Assembly (NCBI GenBank): GCA_900549415.1
Contig: URNX01000009.1
Location: forward strand, 1 to 64,000
Length of the DNA stretch: 64,000 nucleotides
Reading direction: 5' to 3'
From: an uncultured bacterium
Lineage (GTDB): Bacteria > Verrucomicrobiota > Lentisphaeria > Victivallales > UBA1829
The position numbers and the translations under genes are program-made. Shown here piece after piece: positions 1 through 9,187 of this stretch (positions within the stretch are counted from its first letter, which is position 1; each line of letters starts with the position of its first letter). Below the pieces are notes generated by a model. The model was given only the letters and a program-made list of their open reading frames with translations, was not told the DNA's origin and made no database searches.

Positions 1-121
1 GCTCTGCCCAGCAGTGTGAAAATTCTCCCGGAACGGTAGAGAATCGAGGCGACGGTTAAAAGCTGCAACTCTTTTATTTTCAAACACTTGGAGCTATTTA
101 AAAACTTTCCGGAACGCTCTG

Positions 122-149
122 TTGAATTTTCAGGAAAGAATGCTATATT
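122..149 (+). promoter_or_regulatory. putative sigma70 promoter of ptsH-ptsI
   Basis: TTGAAT at 122-127 and TATATT at 144-149 are separated by 16 bp, about 37 bp before the HPr start. The 121 bases upstream show no gene and are AT-rich. Assignment is by hexamer match only. Confidence 0.5.
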
Positions 150-185
150 ATGTGAACCGTAAAATTTGAAGGAGAGGGATACCCG

Positions 186-464
186 ATGCGAGCATCCACA
201 AAAACAGTTGAGTGCATCATCAAAAACAAACTGGGTCTTCATGCAAGACCGGCGTCCCTTTTTGTTCAGACTGCGTCTAAATTCGACAGCGACATCACCG
301 TTTCGAAGGACTCGGAAACCGCAAACGGAAAAAGCCTCATGAGCATGCTCGTGCTTTCCGCCGCCTGCGGCTCCAAACTTGTCATTACCGCCTCCGGTCC
401 CGATGCGGAAAATGCCGTTAAAGCCCTCAACGACTTGGTTGACAGACGTTTCGATGAAGAATGA
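186..464 (+). CDS. ptsH: Phosphocarrier protein HPr
   Basis: A 92-residue protein of the usual HPr size. It accepts phosphate from enzyme I on the active-site His of LGLHARPA (His19) and passes it on to sugar-specific enzymes II or regulatory targets in the cytoplasm. The NGKSLM segment keeps a Ser (about residue 50) at the position of the regulatory Ser46 of HPr proteins that are substrates of HPr kinase, so phospho-signalling is possible; no HPr kinase or enzyme II gene lies in this window. A GGAGAGGG ribosome site lies 6-13 bases before the ATG. Enzyme I overlaps its 3' end, so the two form one transcription unit. Confidence 0.95.
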   Translation: MRASTKTVECIIKNKLGLHARPASLFVQTASKFDSDITVSKDSETANGKSLMSMLVLSAACGSKLVITASGPDAENAVKALNDLVDRRFDEE

Positions 465-2277
465 TTCCACACCCGAACCCCTCTCTCTGCCGCAAAACCG
501 TGAAATCCGCAATGAAGTGATGTACCACGGGATCGCGGCCTCCTCCGGTATCGCGATCGGCATCGCCCTCGTCGTCGGCGGAACAAACCGTTCTTCCCTC
601 GATCTGGAGCCCAAACCCATCACCGAGGCGGAAGTTCCCGCGGAAACAGCCCGGCTCAATGCGGCTCTCGCGAAAACCCGCGCGCAGATTCTCGAACTCC
701 AGGCGCGCGTCAAATCATCCCTCGCTTCCCAGGAGGCAAGCATCTTTGAAGCGCACCTGCTGATCGTCGACGACAAAGTGCTCATGCAGGAAGTCTACGA
801 CGGCATCCGCAAGCAGCTTCAGGCGGCGGATGTGGTTTTCGCAGGAATCATGAAGCGGTACATCGCCGCAATTTCCGCGGTCAACGACCAGTATCTCAAG
901 GAACGCGCCGCGGACATCGCGGATGTCGCCTACCGCGTGCTCGACAACCTCAGCGGAGAATCGCGCCAGCTTCTCGACCATCTGCCCGGTCAGCGTATTC
1001 TGATCTCCCGCGACCTCACGCCGTCGGACACCGCCATGCTCGACCGGGAAAACGTGCAGGCGTTCGCCACCGAAACCGGAAGCCGCACCTCGCACACAGC
1101 AATCCTCGCGCGCTCCATGCGCATCCCCGCCGTCGTCGGCGTGACGAATCTCGCGGCGAATGTGCACAACGGCGACCTCATCATCATCGACGGTTTCATC
1201 GGCGCGGTCATCACCAACCCGAAACCCGAAACACTCGAACTCTATGCGCAGAAAGAGGTCTCGAAAGAACAGCTCTTCAACCAGCTGCAGCAGGAAAGCT
1301 CCCTTGAATCGGAGACCATCGACGGCTACCGCATTCACCTCTCCGCCAACATCGACGACGTCGGCGACATTGACGACGTCCGCAAGTCCGGCGCGGCGGG
1401 AATCGGGCTTTTCCGCACCGAATATCTCTTCATGGACAAGATCCCGACCGAAGAGGAGCAGTTTGAAGTCTACCGCAAAATCGTCGCAGGCGCAGACGGA
1501 CAGGGAGTCATCATCCGCACGCTCGACCTCGGCGGAGACAAACTTTCCGCCGTGCTTCAGACGACGCCCGACCCCAACCCGTTCCTCGGTCAGCGCTCCA
1601 TCCGGCTCTGTCTCGCGTATCCCGAACTGCTGATGCCGCAGCTCCGCGCAATCCTCCGCGCCAGCGCGTTCGGTCCCGCACGCCTCATGTTCCCCATGGT
1701 CACATGCGAAGACGAAATCGACCGTCTCAAGGAGATGCTCGACAAGGCGCGCACGGAACTGCGTCTGGAAAAACTCAAATTCGACGAACACATGGAAGTC
1801 GGCATCATGGTCGAAACCCCCTCGGCGGCGCTCTTCGCCGAACACCTCGCACGGAAAGTCGACTTCTTCAGCATCGGCACAAACGACCTCGTGCAGTACA
1901 CCATGGCAGTCGACCGCGGCAACGAAAAAGTCGCAACGCTGTACCGCCCCGCGCACCCGGTGATTCTGATGCTGATCAACAACATCGTGAAAGCCGCGGA
2001 CGCCGCCGGAATCTGGGTGGGAGTCTGCGGGGAAATGGCCTCCGATCCGCGGTTCATTCCGCTGCTCGTCGGACTCGGCGTGCAGGAGCTCAGCATGAGC
2101 ACCGGCGCTCTCGGCGCAGCCCGGCGCGTCGTCCGCAGCCTCCGCATGTTCGAAGCGGAAAAATTCGCACAGGACGCCATGAAGTGCGCCGACCACAGAC
2201 AGGTTCTTGAAATGGCCGATTCGCTCCTCCAGCGGATCGCTCCCGATATCGTAAGCATCGCCATGAAAGGCAATTAA
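454..2277 (+). CDS. ptsI: PTS enzyme I (phosphoenolpyruvate-protein phosphotransferase)
   Basis: Transfers phosphate from phosphoenolpyruvate to HPr. The N-terminal HPr-binding region contains GIAASSGIAIG. The phospho-His lies in GSRTSHTAILA. The C-terminal PEP-binding barrel shows LFRTEYLFMD and the active-site Cys in VCGEMASDP. The ATG at 454 lies inside the end of ptsH (11-base overlap) and gives 607 residues; an in-frame ATG at 520, directly before YHGIAAS, matches the usual family start and is a serious alternative. Neither has a good ribosome site, which suggests translational coupling to ptsH. Confidence 0.95.
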   Translation: MKNDSTPEPLSLPQNREIRNEVMYHGIAASSGIAIGIALVVGGTNRSSLDLEPKPITEAEVPAETARLNAALAKTRAQILELQARVKSSLASQEASIFEAHLLIVDDKVLMQEVYDGIRKQLQAADVVFAGIMKRYIAAISAVNDQYLKERAADIADVAYRVLDNLSGESRQLLDHLPGQRILISRDLTPSDTAMLDRENVQAFATETGSRTSHTAILARSMRIPAVVGVTNLAANVHNGDLIIIDGFIGAVITNPKPETLELYAQKEVSKEQLFNQLQQESSLESETIDGYRIHLSANIDDVGDIDDVRKSGAAGIGLFRTEYLFMDKIPTEEEQFEVYRKIVAGADGQGVIIRTLDLGGDKLSAVLQTTPDPNPFLGQRSIRLCLAYPELLMPQLRAILRASAFGPARLMFPMVTCEDEIDRLKEMLDKARTELRLEKLKFDEHMEVGIMVETPSAALFAEHLARKVDFFSIGTNDLVQYTMAVDRGNEKVATLYRPAHPVILMLINNIVKAADAAGIWVGVCGEMASDPRFIPLLVGLGVQELSMSTGALGAARRVVRSLRMFEAEKFAQDAMKCADHRQVLEMADSLLQRIAPDIVSIAMKGN

Positions 2278-2292
2278 GCAAGGAATTCAAAT

Positions 2293-2796
2293 ATGGGCAC
2301 CAAAGTCAGACTGACAACAGAAATGGGCGACATCGAACTGGAACTCTTCGACAAGGAGACTCCCGTCACCGTCCGCAACTTCCTCGACTACGTCAAAAGC
2401 GGACACTACAACGGAACCATCTTCCACCGCGTCATCGACGGATTCATGATCCAGGGCGGCGGAATGGACGCCGACATGAACGAACTCGACACCGAGCCCC
2501 CGATCAAGAACGAAGCCCATCTCTCCCCCTCCAACAAGCGCGGAACCATCGCAATGGCCCGCACAAACGTCATCGACAGCGCAACCGCACAGTTCTTCAT
2601 CAACCTCGTCGACAACGACTTCCTCGACCACCGCTCCAAGACCCCGTCCGGATACGGTTACTGCGTCTTCGGAAAAGTCACGAAGGGCATGAACGTCGTC
2701 GACAAGATCGCCAAAGTCGAAACCGCCCCGTACGGCTACCACGACGATGTCCCGGTCGAACCCGTCATCATCGAAAAAGCGGAAGTTCTCGCCTGA
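2293..2796 (+). CDS. Cyclophilin-type peptidyl-prolyl cis-trans isomerase
   Basis: A 167-residue single-domain cyclophilin catalysing cis-trans isomerisation of Xaa-Pro bonds. Family motifs visible are TVRNFLDYV, the catalytic-Arg motif [13 protein letters not shown], the MARTN...[10 protein letters not shown] core and a C-terminal GMNVVDKIA helix. There is no signal peptide, so it is probably cytoplasmic. It starts 15 bases after ptsI behind an AAGGAATT ribosome site and is likely read through from the pts promoter. The glucosidase gene follows after 23 bases. Confidence 0.93.
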   Translation: MGTKVRLTTEMGDIELELFDKETPVTVRNFLDYVKSGHYNGTIFHRVIDGFMIQGGGMDADMNELDTEPPIKNEAHLSPSNKRGTIAMARTNVIDSATAQFFINLVDNDFLDHRSKTPSGYGYCVFGKVTKGMNVVDKIAKVETAPYGYHDDVPVEPVIIEKAEVLA

Positions 2797-2819
2797 TTCA
2801 ATAACGGAAGGAGCCGATC

Positions 2820-4331
2820 ATGAGGGAAGACTGGTTCAATCATATCCCGCACCCGGTGTTCGATGAACATCCGGAATACATTGAGCTTTACAACCTCGCG
2901 TGGAACCTTGCGAAAGACCACGTCAAGCACATCCCCGGCATGCCGCAGGATCCCTACATTGACGAGTCGTTCTGCGAATCCAGAATCTGGATCTGGGACA
3001 CCTGTTTCATGACTCTGTTCTGCAAGTTCTCCCCGAAAGACTTCCCGGGCATCGAATCCTTCCGCAACCTCATCGACGTGCTCCAGAACGGCGTGCGTCT
3101 TCCTCTCGTCAAAATCCCGGAAGGCGAACCCGCGTGGACCGGCAACAAGCCCGGTGACCGCGCGCCGATCCTCATCCAGCATCCCGACAATCCCCCGCTT
3201 TTCGCATGGGCGGAATATGAAAACGCCCTCATGTCCGGAAACCGCGAACATCTCAAAGACATTCTCCAGAACACCAAAGTGCTTCAAAAGCATTACGACT
3301 GGCTCGAAAGTCTCAAGGAAAGCGTCCTTCCCGATCAGTGCATGGTTCCCACACGCTGGATTCATCAGGACAAGGGGTATCTCTGGGGTGGCATTCAGAG
3401 CGGCATGGACAACACCCCGCGCGGCCGTTTCTCCCATACCGATGCCGGTCCTGAACTCAAAGATTTTTACTGGGTCGACGCCATCGCACAGCAGGCGCTC
3501 ACCGCCGAATGCATCGCCCGTATGGCGGAAATCATCGGCGACAATGCGCTCGCAGCCGAATGGATCGCACATAAAAAAGAGAAACAGGAACTCATTCAGA
3601 AATACTACTGGGATCCGGTCGACGGCTTCTTCTACGACATTGACCCGGAGACCATGAAGCCGCTGCGGATCGTCACTCCCGCCTCCTTCTGGGTGCTCCT
3701 TGCCGGATGCGCCACGCCCGAACAGGCAAAACTCTGCGCGGAAAAGCTGCTCGATCCCGAACTTCTCGGCGGGAAATACCCCTGGGTCACAGTCGCCCGG
3801 AACGATGCGAAATTCAATGCGGACAACGGGCTCTACTGGCACGGCGCCGTCTGGGTGCCGACCGCATACGCGGGAACCCGCGCGCTTCTCCGTTACGGCA
3901 TGTTCGATCTCGCCCGCGAAAAAGTTCTCGACATGCTCAAACACATGTACGACACCTGGAAGAACTTCACTCCGCACACCATCTGGGAATGCTACTCCCC
4001 GAACAAACCGGAACCCGCGCACACGACCAACGGCGTCAAACTCGTGCGTCCGGATTTCTGCGGCTGGTCTGCGCTCATGCCGATCGCCGGGCTGATCGAA
4101 AACGCAATCGGACTCTATGAAGCCAACGCCTTTACGAACACGCTCCGCTGGCACCTTTCCGCGGAAACAAAAGGGAAAACAGGCTGCCGCAACTACCGGT
4201 TCGGCGAAATCGTCACCGACCTCATCGCGGAAAACGGCGTCTGCTCGTACACGTCAAACAAGGAATTCAATCTGGAAATCAACGGAACCATGCACCGCGT
4301 TCCGGCGGGAAGCGGTTCGTTCCGGATCTGA
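2820..4331 (+). CDS. MGH1-type (alpha/alpha)6 glucosidase-like protein
   Basis: A 503-residue protein without signal peptide, related to the trehalase/GH63-like (alpha/alpha)6-barrel glycosidases. Visible family marks are RIWIWDTCFM near residue 57, GMDNTPRGR near 195, FYWVDAIAQQAL, TPASFWVLLAG, HGAVWVPTAY and TIWECYSP with a following FCGWSAL. It is probably a cytoplasmic exo-acting glucosidase acting on oligosaccharides; substrate cannot be read. A GGAAGGAG ribosome site precedes the ATG. A clear paralogue (27966-29399) sits in carbohydrate cassette B. Its stop lies only 2 bases from the stop of convergent queE. Confidence 0.8.
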   Translation: MREDWFNHIPHPVFDEHPEYIELYNLAWNLAKDHVKHIPGMPQDPYIDESFCESRIWIWDTCFMTLFCKFSPKDFPGIESFRNLIDVLQNGVRLPLVKIPEGEPAWTGNKPGDRAPILIQHPDNPPLFAWAEYENALMSGNREHLKDILQNTKVLQKHYDWLESLKESVLPDQCMVPTRWIHQDKGYLWGGIQSGMDNTPRGRFSHTDAGPELKDFYWVDAIAQQALTAECIARMAEIIGDNALAAEWIAHKKEKQELIQKYYWDPVDGFFYDIDPETMKPLRIVTPASFWVLLAGCATPEQAKLCAEKLLDPELLGGKYPWVTVARNDAKFNADNGLYWHGAVWVPTAYAGTRALLRYGMFDLAREKVLDMLKHMYDTWKNFTPHTIWECYSPNKPEPAHTTNGVKLVRPDFCGWSALMPIAGLIENAIGLYEANAFTNTLRWHLSAETKGKTGCRNYRFGEIVTDLIAENGVCSYTSNKEFNLEINGTMHRVPAGSGSFRI

Positions 4332-4333
4332 AC

Positions 4334-4987
4334 TCAAACGCCCTCGGTGTCAGGACTCCAGACGATTTTATGAAACTGGAGATTCAGGCGTGCGGGGGCG
4401 CGGTCTGCAAGCATCCACTCCACCAGTGTGCGCGGCTTGATTTCTCCGAAAACCGGAGCAAACAGAACTGTTGCATGAGCCGCAATATCAAAGCGGCGCA
4501 CCACGTCAAGCGCGGCGTCGTAATCCGCACGGTTTGCAATGACAAACTTCACTTCATCGCCCGGACGCAGAGAGCGGAAATTGGAATCCAGCATCTTTGC
4601 GGATTCGCCGGAAAACGGGGTTTTCCAGTCCACGATCCGCTTCACTCCCGCAGGAAGCGGGGAGATGTCGACACTGCCGTTTGTCTCCATCAGCACCTCG
4701 AATCCGCGCGCAAGAAGCCGCCTGCAAAGCTCCGGCGTTGCGCTCTGAAGCATCGGTTCGCCTCCGGTAATCTCCACGAGCTTCAATCCTGATTTTTCCG
4801 CTTCGTCCACCAGTTCATCGAGTGTACGCGGAGTGCCGGAATCCATGGTCTGGGCTTTTTTCGTGTCGCAGTAGGAACAGCGCAGGTTGCAGCCGGCGAG
4901 CCGGATGAAGAAGCAGAGCCGCCCGGCATGCGTCGATTCCCCCTGAATACTCGAAAAAGTCTCATAAATGTTCAGTGTCTCGCTCAT
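4334..4987 (-). CDS. queE: 7-carboxy-7-deazaguanine synthase
   Basis: A radical-SAM enzyme that makes the deazapurine ring for queuosine from 6-carboxytetrahydropterin. It has the compact QueE start (IYETFSSIQGEST), the iron-sulphur motif CNLRCSYC with Cys33, Cys37 and Cys40, and the ITGGEPML SAM-binding segment. The 217-residue length fits the family. It is the last gene of a five-gene operon; its ATG overlaps the stop of the glycosyltransferase gene by 4 bases (4984-4987). No other queuosine gene lies in the window. Confidence 0.93.
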   Translation of the reverse strand: MSETLNIYETFSSIQGESTHAGRLCFFIRLAGCNLRCSYCDTKKAQTMDSGTPRTLDELVDEAEKSGLKLVEITGGEPMLQSATPELCRRLLARGFEVLMETNGSVDISPLPAGVKRIVDWKTPFSGESAKMLDSNFRSLRPGDEVKFVIANRADYDAALDVVRRFDIAAHATVLFAPVFGEIKPRTLVEWMLADRAPARLNLQFHKIVWSPDTEGV

Positions 4988-6348
4988 ATTTTTTCCTTTC
5001 TTGCAACAATGATGCGCTGAGTTAAAAAATTCGCGCGGATCAGTTCGCGGTGGACGACATGCCCGTACGGAGCAATCGCACGTTCGACTTCGGCGGAACG
5101 GAGCGGGCGTTCATCGTGAAATATCCACAGACGCAGCAATTCCGCACAGAACCGCGTCGCCCGGTAAAGCGGAGTCGGCGTCGGGAAAAGCAGAATCACA
5201 AGCCCGCCCGTTTTCGCCAGTTCAAAATGTCGCCGCACCATCCGCGCGGTATTCATCGGGGAAAAGTGCTCAATCAGCCCGACGGAAAAAACCAGATCCG
5301 CCTTCTCCGCATCCGCCGGAAGCGAGTGCAGAAGATCGACTTCGCGCAGAACCACGCCGGAATCGCTGCCGATGCGGTCGCGGAAACGCCGAAGCGCCAG
5401 AGCATTGTTGTCGCAGACCGTATAGCGAAGCGGCTGGAACTCGCGGTCGATGCGGTCGTAAAAACAGCTGTCGCCCCCGCCAAGCTCCGTAACGGAAAAC
5501 CGTCCGTCGCGGCGGAACATCCGGATGATGCGCATGAGACGCGCGGAGACAATGCGGCGCGCGAACCCCGCGGTCGCGGGCGGCGCGGAATAGTAGCGGT
5601 TCCAGTCGGTCGCCCCTCCGCGCGGCGGAATCAGAAGCAGACGGAACATGACCAGCAGAATGCGAAGCGAATCGCGGACTGCGCGGAAGTGCGAGGAACG
5701 TCCGCCGTCCGGATAGAGCGTGCGGATCGCGGTTTCCCGGATCGGAACTTCGCGCCGTTTCGCAAGAACAAGCATCTCCAGCTCGAATTCGTAGCGGTTC
5801 GTGTTCAGAGTCTGCAGGAACGGCAGCAGAGCAAGCGGGAGCGCACGGAGACCGCTCTGCGTATCATCAAGAGCGATCCCGAAGAAAAGGCGCATCAGCG
5901 CGCGGGAAACACGGTTCCCGAGGCGGCAGCGGAACGGGACGCTCTTCCGGTTGAAATCGCGCATTCCGAGAATCAGATCCTCCGGATGCGCCAGATGTTC
6001 ACGCGAAACGCCGAGGACGTCCTCCACGCAGTGCTGTCCATCGGCATCCAGCGTAACCACGCCGGAACAGCCGGAATGATGCGAGACCAGATAATCGAAC
6101 CCCAGTTTCAGCGCCGCTCCCTTCCCCGCATTCTTCTCATGCGAGAGCAGGACGGCGGAGGGAATTTCCCGCCCGATGAAATCAAACACCGGTTTCGCCG
6201 CAGCACAGCTGCCGTCATCGACAACGACCAGCGCGGCAAAGCCGTACTCCGCGAGCTCGTGGAGCAGTCCGCACAGACGTTCATCCGGATTATATGCCGG
6301 AATCAGAAGAGCGGTTCGCGAAAGATCCATGGACGAACCGGGAATCAC
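4984..6348 (-). CDS. Family 2 glycosyltransferase fused to a SAM methyltransferase
   Basis: A 454-residue fusion. Residues about 10-230 are a GT-A family 2 domain like dolichyl-phosphate/undecaprenyl-phosphate sugar transferases (LLIPAYNPDE, VVVDDGS, NAGKGAAL, TLDADGQH). Residues about 240-450 are a class I methyltransferase (motif I TELGGGDSCFYD, then LVFSVGLIEHFS). It probably acts on lipid-linked or surface glycans. I chose the GTG at 6348 because AAGGAAGAGGA lies just before it and it overlaps the hpt stop by 4 bases; an ATG at 6330 lacks a ribosome site. The acceptor and the methylated group are unknown. Confidence 0.8.
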   Translation of the reverse strand: MIPGSSMDLSRTALLIPAYNPDERLCGLLHELAEYGFAALVVVDDGSCAAAKPVFDFIGREIPSAVLLSHEKNAGKGAALKLGFDYLVSHHSGCSGVVTLDADGQHCVEDVLGVSREHLAHPEDLILGMRDFNRKSVPFRCRLGNRVSRALMRLFFGIALDDTQSGLRALPLALLPFLQTLNTNRYEFELEMLVLAKRREVPIRETAIRTLYPDGGRSSHFRAVRDSLRILLVMFRLLLIPPRGGATDWNRYYSAPPATAGFARRIVSARLMRIIRMFRRDGRFSVTELGGGDSCFYDRIDREFQPLRYTVCDNNALALRRFRDRIGSDSGVVLREVDLLHSLPADAEKADLVFSVGLIEHFSPMNTARMVRRHFELAKTGGLVILLFPTPTPLYRATRFCAELLRLWIFHDERPLRSAEVERAIAPYGHVVHRELIRANFLTQRIIVARKEKI

Positions 6349-6860
6349 TCCTCTTCCTTTGTACCGATATAGGGACAGCCGCGCAGAAGCCCGAATTCGT
6401 CATCCATGCCGTAGCCGTAGACGTATTTGTTCGGAATGGAGAAGCCGATGTAATCCGCATGGAAGTCACAGACGCGTCCTTCAGGCTTGTCGAGCATTAC
6501 GCAGGTGCGGAGCGACGCCACGCCGAGGGATTCAAGATACTTTGCAATGTTGGAAAGCGTAACGCCGGAATCCAGAATGTCATCCACCAGCAGAACATGC
6601 TTTCCGTTGAGATCGATATTGAAGGTTTCCTTGAGAACCAGCTCCCCGCGTTTCGCGGCCTTGTAGGAGGACGCCTTGACGGAGTCAAAATAGGTGTCGT
6701 GCGGAAGTTTGCGGAAAAGATCGGCGGCAAAAATAAATGCGCCGTTGGAGACCGCGACGAGAGCGATCTGCTTTCCCTTGTAGTCGTTGCAAATCTGTTC
6801 CGCAAGAGAGGCGACCCGCTCCGCGATGGAGCGCTCATCGATCATAATCGTGTGTTTCAT
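6345..6860 (-). CDS. hpt: Hypoxanthine(-guanine) phosphoribosyltransferase
   Basis: Purine salvage enzyme converting hypoxanthine or guanine plus PRPP to the nucleotide. The 171-residue protein shows the PRPP-binding loop VLLVDDILDSGVTL, the flexible-loop SYKAAKRG region and the C-terminal YVYGYGMDDEFGLLRG. Both ends overlap neighbours by 4 bases, which fixes start and stop within the operon. Confidence 0.94.
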   Translation of the reverse strand: MKHTIMIDERSIAERVASLAEQICNDYKGKQIALVAVSNGAFIFAADLFRKLPHDTYFDSVKASSYKAAKRGELVLKETFNIDLNGKHVLLVDDILDSGVTLSNIAKYLESLGVASLRTCVMLDKPEGRVCDFHADYIGFSIPNKYVYGYGMDDEFGLLRGCPYIGTKEEE

Positions 6861-7417
6861 TTGTCTGTTTTCACCGAGTTGAGGATCATATTTTTAACCG
6901 TCGCCGTCTGCCGCGCGACCGCCTGTTCCATGGCGGAGGCAAACGCTTCCGGGGTATTCTCCTTGAGCTTGACGCGGTCCGTCAGAACCTTCGTGAAGAG
7001 AGGTTCCGCCTCATCGCGCAGAGAGAGCGTATAGGCTACCGAAAGAACGGCGGAAGCGGAGGGAACGTCGAGTTCAAACACCAGGATGTTCGAGGAGAGT
7101 TTGAACGCGGGTTCCTCCTGCGCGGCGGAGCGGAATGCGGAGCGGAAGCAGCGCGTCATCATCCGCGCAGGCGTCTGCGCCCATTTATTGTATTCATCCG
7201 CGGAAAGTTCGGTCCCGTTCCTGCGCAGCATCTTGAACTTTGCGGGCGAATCCGAGCGGAACGGCAGCACCTCCACGGGAAAGGGAAACAGCGCAGACGC
7301 CGGTTCCGGAATCTCAAACAGACGGGTCTCCTGATATTTCTGTTCCGGCAGGTTCACTTCGATGCAGCCGCTCAGGAAAAGAGCCGATGCGCAAAATGCA
7401 AATACAATCATTTTCAT
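6857..7417 (-). CDS. Outer-membrane-type lipoprotein, ABC-transport auxiliary family-like
   Basis: A 186-residue lipoprotein with a signal peptide and lipobox LSGC (Cys18). The overall pattern resembles PqiC/ABC-type transport auxiliary lipoproteins: RLFEIPEP near the N-terminus, a central alternating beta region and a C-terminal helix (AFASAMEQAVARQTATV). Members of that family serve lipid-transport MCE systems, but no MCE, permease or ATPase gene is nearby, so the role is only suggested. It overlaps the upstream LysM gene and downstream hpt by 4 bases each. Confidence 0.55.
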   Translation of the reverse strand: MKMIVFAFCASALFLSGCIEVNLPEQKYQETRLFEIPEPASALFPFPVEVLPFRSDSPAKFKMLRRNGTELSADEYNKWAQTPARMMTRCFRSAFRSAAQEEPAFKLSSNILVFELDVPSASAVLSVAYTLSLRDEAEPLFTKVLTDRVKLKENTPEAFASAMEQAVARQTATVKNMILNSVKTDK

Positions 7418-8487
7418 GGTTTTTTCTCCTTTGACGGATCCGGCGGAATGATCAGGACCTGACCGACCCGCAGGAAGTCGCGTCCCTTCAAGGTCTCCCG
7501 GTTTGCCTCGCGCAGAATCCGCACCGCGGAACTTCTTCCGTAATATTTGATGGCGATTTTGAACAGAGTATCGCCGCTCTTGACGGTATGGCGGATCACC
7601 TGCGCCTTCGGCGGAACTGACTTTGTCTCCCCCTCGGGCCGTCCGGCAACGGCGTTCGGACTCTGGGCGGAAACATCCGCGCTCTCCCAGCTGTCCGGCT
7701 TGTCTTTGACCGGATCTGTTGAAGTGGCGGCACCCGGCGGAACAGGCTGCTCGTCAAGCGGAGTCGGCGACTCCGTTTTCGTCTTCGGCGCGGAAACGGA
7801 ATCCGTTTTCTCCGGCTCCGGACTCTTCGCTTCCGGTTTTTCCGGCTCGGCATCGCGTTTTTCCTGCGCCTGAATGCGGCGTTCCGCTTCGCGGGCTTTT
7901 TTCTGAAGCTCCTCCACTTTCAGCTTGAACTGTTCGCTCTCGCGGGTGTAGGTCTCCACACGGAGTTTGAAGGTTTCGATGCGCTTGCGCATCTCCTCGT
8001 TCTGTTCGCGAAGCTGTTTGTTCTGCGCCTGAATCTTCTTTGTGTACGCGACATACTGGTCGAGCGCCTTCTTGGTCTTCGCCGCCTCGGCATACGCGCG
8101 GACGGTGTCGGCGGATTCGAACTGGGTGGAAAGCTGTTCGAAGATCTTGCGCTTGGAACCGTCGATGAACTTGCGGATATTCTCCGCGTCCGGCGAATTG
8201 CGGTCCAGTTCGAGATAACGCTGATAATGATAGATTGCGCGGTACGGATCGTTCAGATGATCCGCGTAAAGCGATGCAAGTTCGTAATGAGCGACCGGCG
8301 AGCGCGGGCAGACGTTGAGGAACTCCTCGTAGTACTGCGCGGCTTCATTGTATCCGCCCGATGCGCGGCAGGTCTCCGCTTTCACGAAAAACGGATGACT
8401 TTTTTCTTTTCCGACATAATCTCCGCAGGAAGTCGCCGCGAGCATAAGCCCGCAGAGCGGGATCACAAGCAGTTTTTTCAAATTCAT
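7414..8487 (-). CDS. Lipoprotein with TPR-like repeats, coiled coil and C-terminal LysM domain
   Basis: First gene of the operon, 357 residues. Lipobox AATSC (Cys21) marks lipid anchoring. Residues about 35-115 form TPR-like helices (YNEAAQYYEEFLN, PYRAIYHYQRYLEL). Residues about 140-200 are a charged coiled coil. A Pro/Glu/Lys-rich linker follows, and a LysM domain (HTVKSGDTLFKIAIKYYG ... RVGQVLIIP) closes the protein. It is therefore a likely periplasmic peptidoglycan-binding scaffold, similar in layout to cell-envelope or division helper proteins. An AAAGGGAGT ribosome site precedes the ATG. Confidence 0.8.
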   Translation of the reverse strand: MNLKKLLVIPLCGLMLAATSCGDYVGKEKSHPFFVKAETCRASGGYNEAAQYYEEFLNVCPRSPVAHYELASLYADHLNDPYRAIYHYQRYLELDRNSPDAENIRKFIDGSKRKIFEQLSTQFESADTVRAYAEAAKTKKALDQYVAYTKKIQAQNKQLREQNEEMRKRIETFKLRVETYTRESEQFKLKVEELQKKAREAERRIQAQEKRDAEPEKPEAKSPEPEKTDSVSAPKTKTESPTPLDEQPVPPGAATSTDPVKDKPDSWESADVSAQSPNAVAGRPEGETKSVPPKAQVIRHTVKSGDTLFKIAIKYYGRSSAVRILREANRETLKGRDFLRVGQVLIIPPDPSKEKKP

Positions 8488-8652
8488 TCCGAAGACTCCC
8501 TTTCTGTTCCGTTCCGGAGCGAGAATCTCCGGTGCATCAATATACAGCCAGTTTCAATGTTTATCAAATGAAAAATAAACTTCCTCTTGATTTTTCCGTT
8601 TCCGCATATACAGTAAAGCCAACCGAAAAGCAAACAAAAAAGGGATTTTATC

Positions 8653-9072
8653 ATGCTCAAAGGTATCTCTCCGCTCGTATCGCCCGATCTCCTCAAAGCA
8701 CTTTGTGAAATGGGACACGGCGATGAAATCATTCTCTCCGACGCACACTTCCCCGCACGCACGCTCGGCGTCCCCGTCCTGCGTGCCGACGGCATTCCCG
8801 TTGCAGATCTGCTCGCGGGAATTCTGCCGCTGCTCGAACTGGACGCCTATGTCGATCACCCGGTCGCAATGATGGCTCCGGTTCCCGGCGATTCGCTCGA
8901 CGGAGCGCTCATGGCGAAAGTCCACGCCCTTGTCCCGCCGGAAAAAATCGAACACGTCGAACGCTTCGCCTTCTACGAACGCGCACGCAAAGTCTTCGCT
9001 GTCGTCGTAACCGGAGAAACGGCAAAATACGGCAACATCCTCCTCAAAAAAGGAGTGACGCCGCTCGCGTAA
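8653..9072 (+). CDS. RbsD/FucU family sugar mutarotase
   Basis: A 139-residue mutarotase-fold protein interconverting alpha and beta anomers of a sugar. The family pattern is clear: [32 protein letters not shown] (catalytic His/Asp region), a central VPGD segment and the C-terminal [12 protein letters not shown]. FucU-type is more likely than RbsD given its position 115 bases before rhaA; L-fucose and L-rhamnose are both 6-deoxy sugars. It diverges from the LysM lipoprotein gene across 165 bases. Confidence 0.88.
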   Translation: MLKGISPLVSPDLLKALCEMGHGDEIILSDAHFPARTLGVPVLRADGIPVADLLAGILPLLELDAYVDHPVAMMAPVPGDSLDGALMAKVHALVPPEKIEHVERFAFYERARKVFAVVVTGETAKYGNILLKKGVTPLA

Positions 9073-9132
9073 TCAAACACGGATGGCGCAAATCGACACA
9101 AAATAGTTCCGTTCGTCCATATCTTTTTCCCG

Positions 9133-9178
9133 TTTCGCAGGCTATATTGAAATCACCGCGTTATTTCAACCTGCGAAA
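9133..9178. promoter_or_regulatory. Nested inverted repeat overlapping the rhaA promoter and ribosome site
   Basis: TTTCGCAGG (9133-9141) pairs with CCTGCGAAA (9170-9178). Inside them TTGAAAT (9147-9153) pairs with ATTTCAA (9163-9169), with a five-base bulge on the left. A possible -10 box TATATT (9143-9148) lies within the structure, and the right arm ends at the AAAGG ribosome site. It can be an operator or an RNA hairpin that masks translation. Confidence 0.55.
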
Positions 9179-9187
9179 GGAAATATC

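Noticed and set aside
715..2196. Long open frame on the minus strand opposite ptsI (493 codons)
   Set aside because: It mirrors a certain gene, is rich in Asp/Glu/Val/Arg from antisense GC-rich codons and has no known motif or ribosome site.
2736..4154. 472-codon minus-strand frame opposite the glucosidase gene
   Set aside because: Antisense of a well-supported protein; overlaps the cyclophilin gene end as well.
8588..8610. Promoter for the mutarotase gene
   Set aside because: TTGATT is present, but no -10 box of acceptable match and spacing could be fixed.
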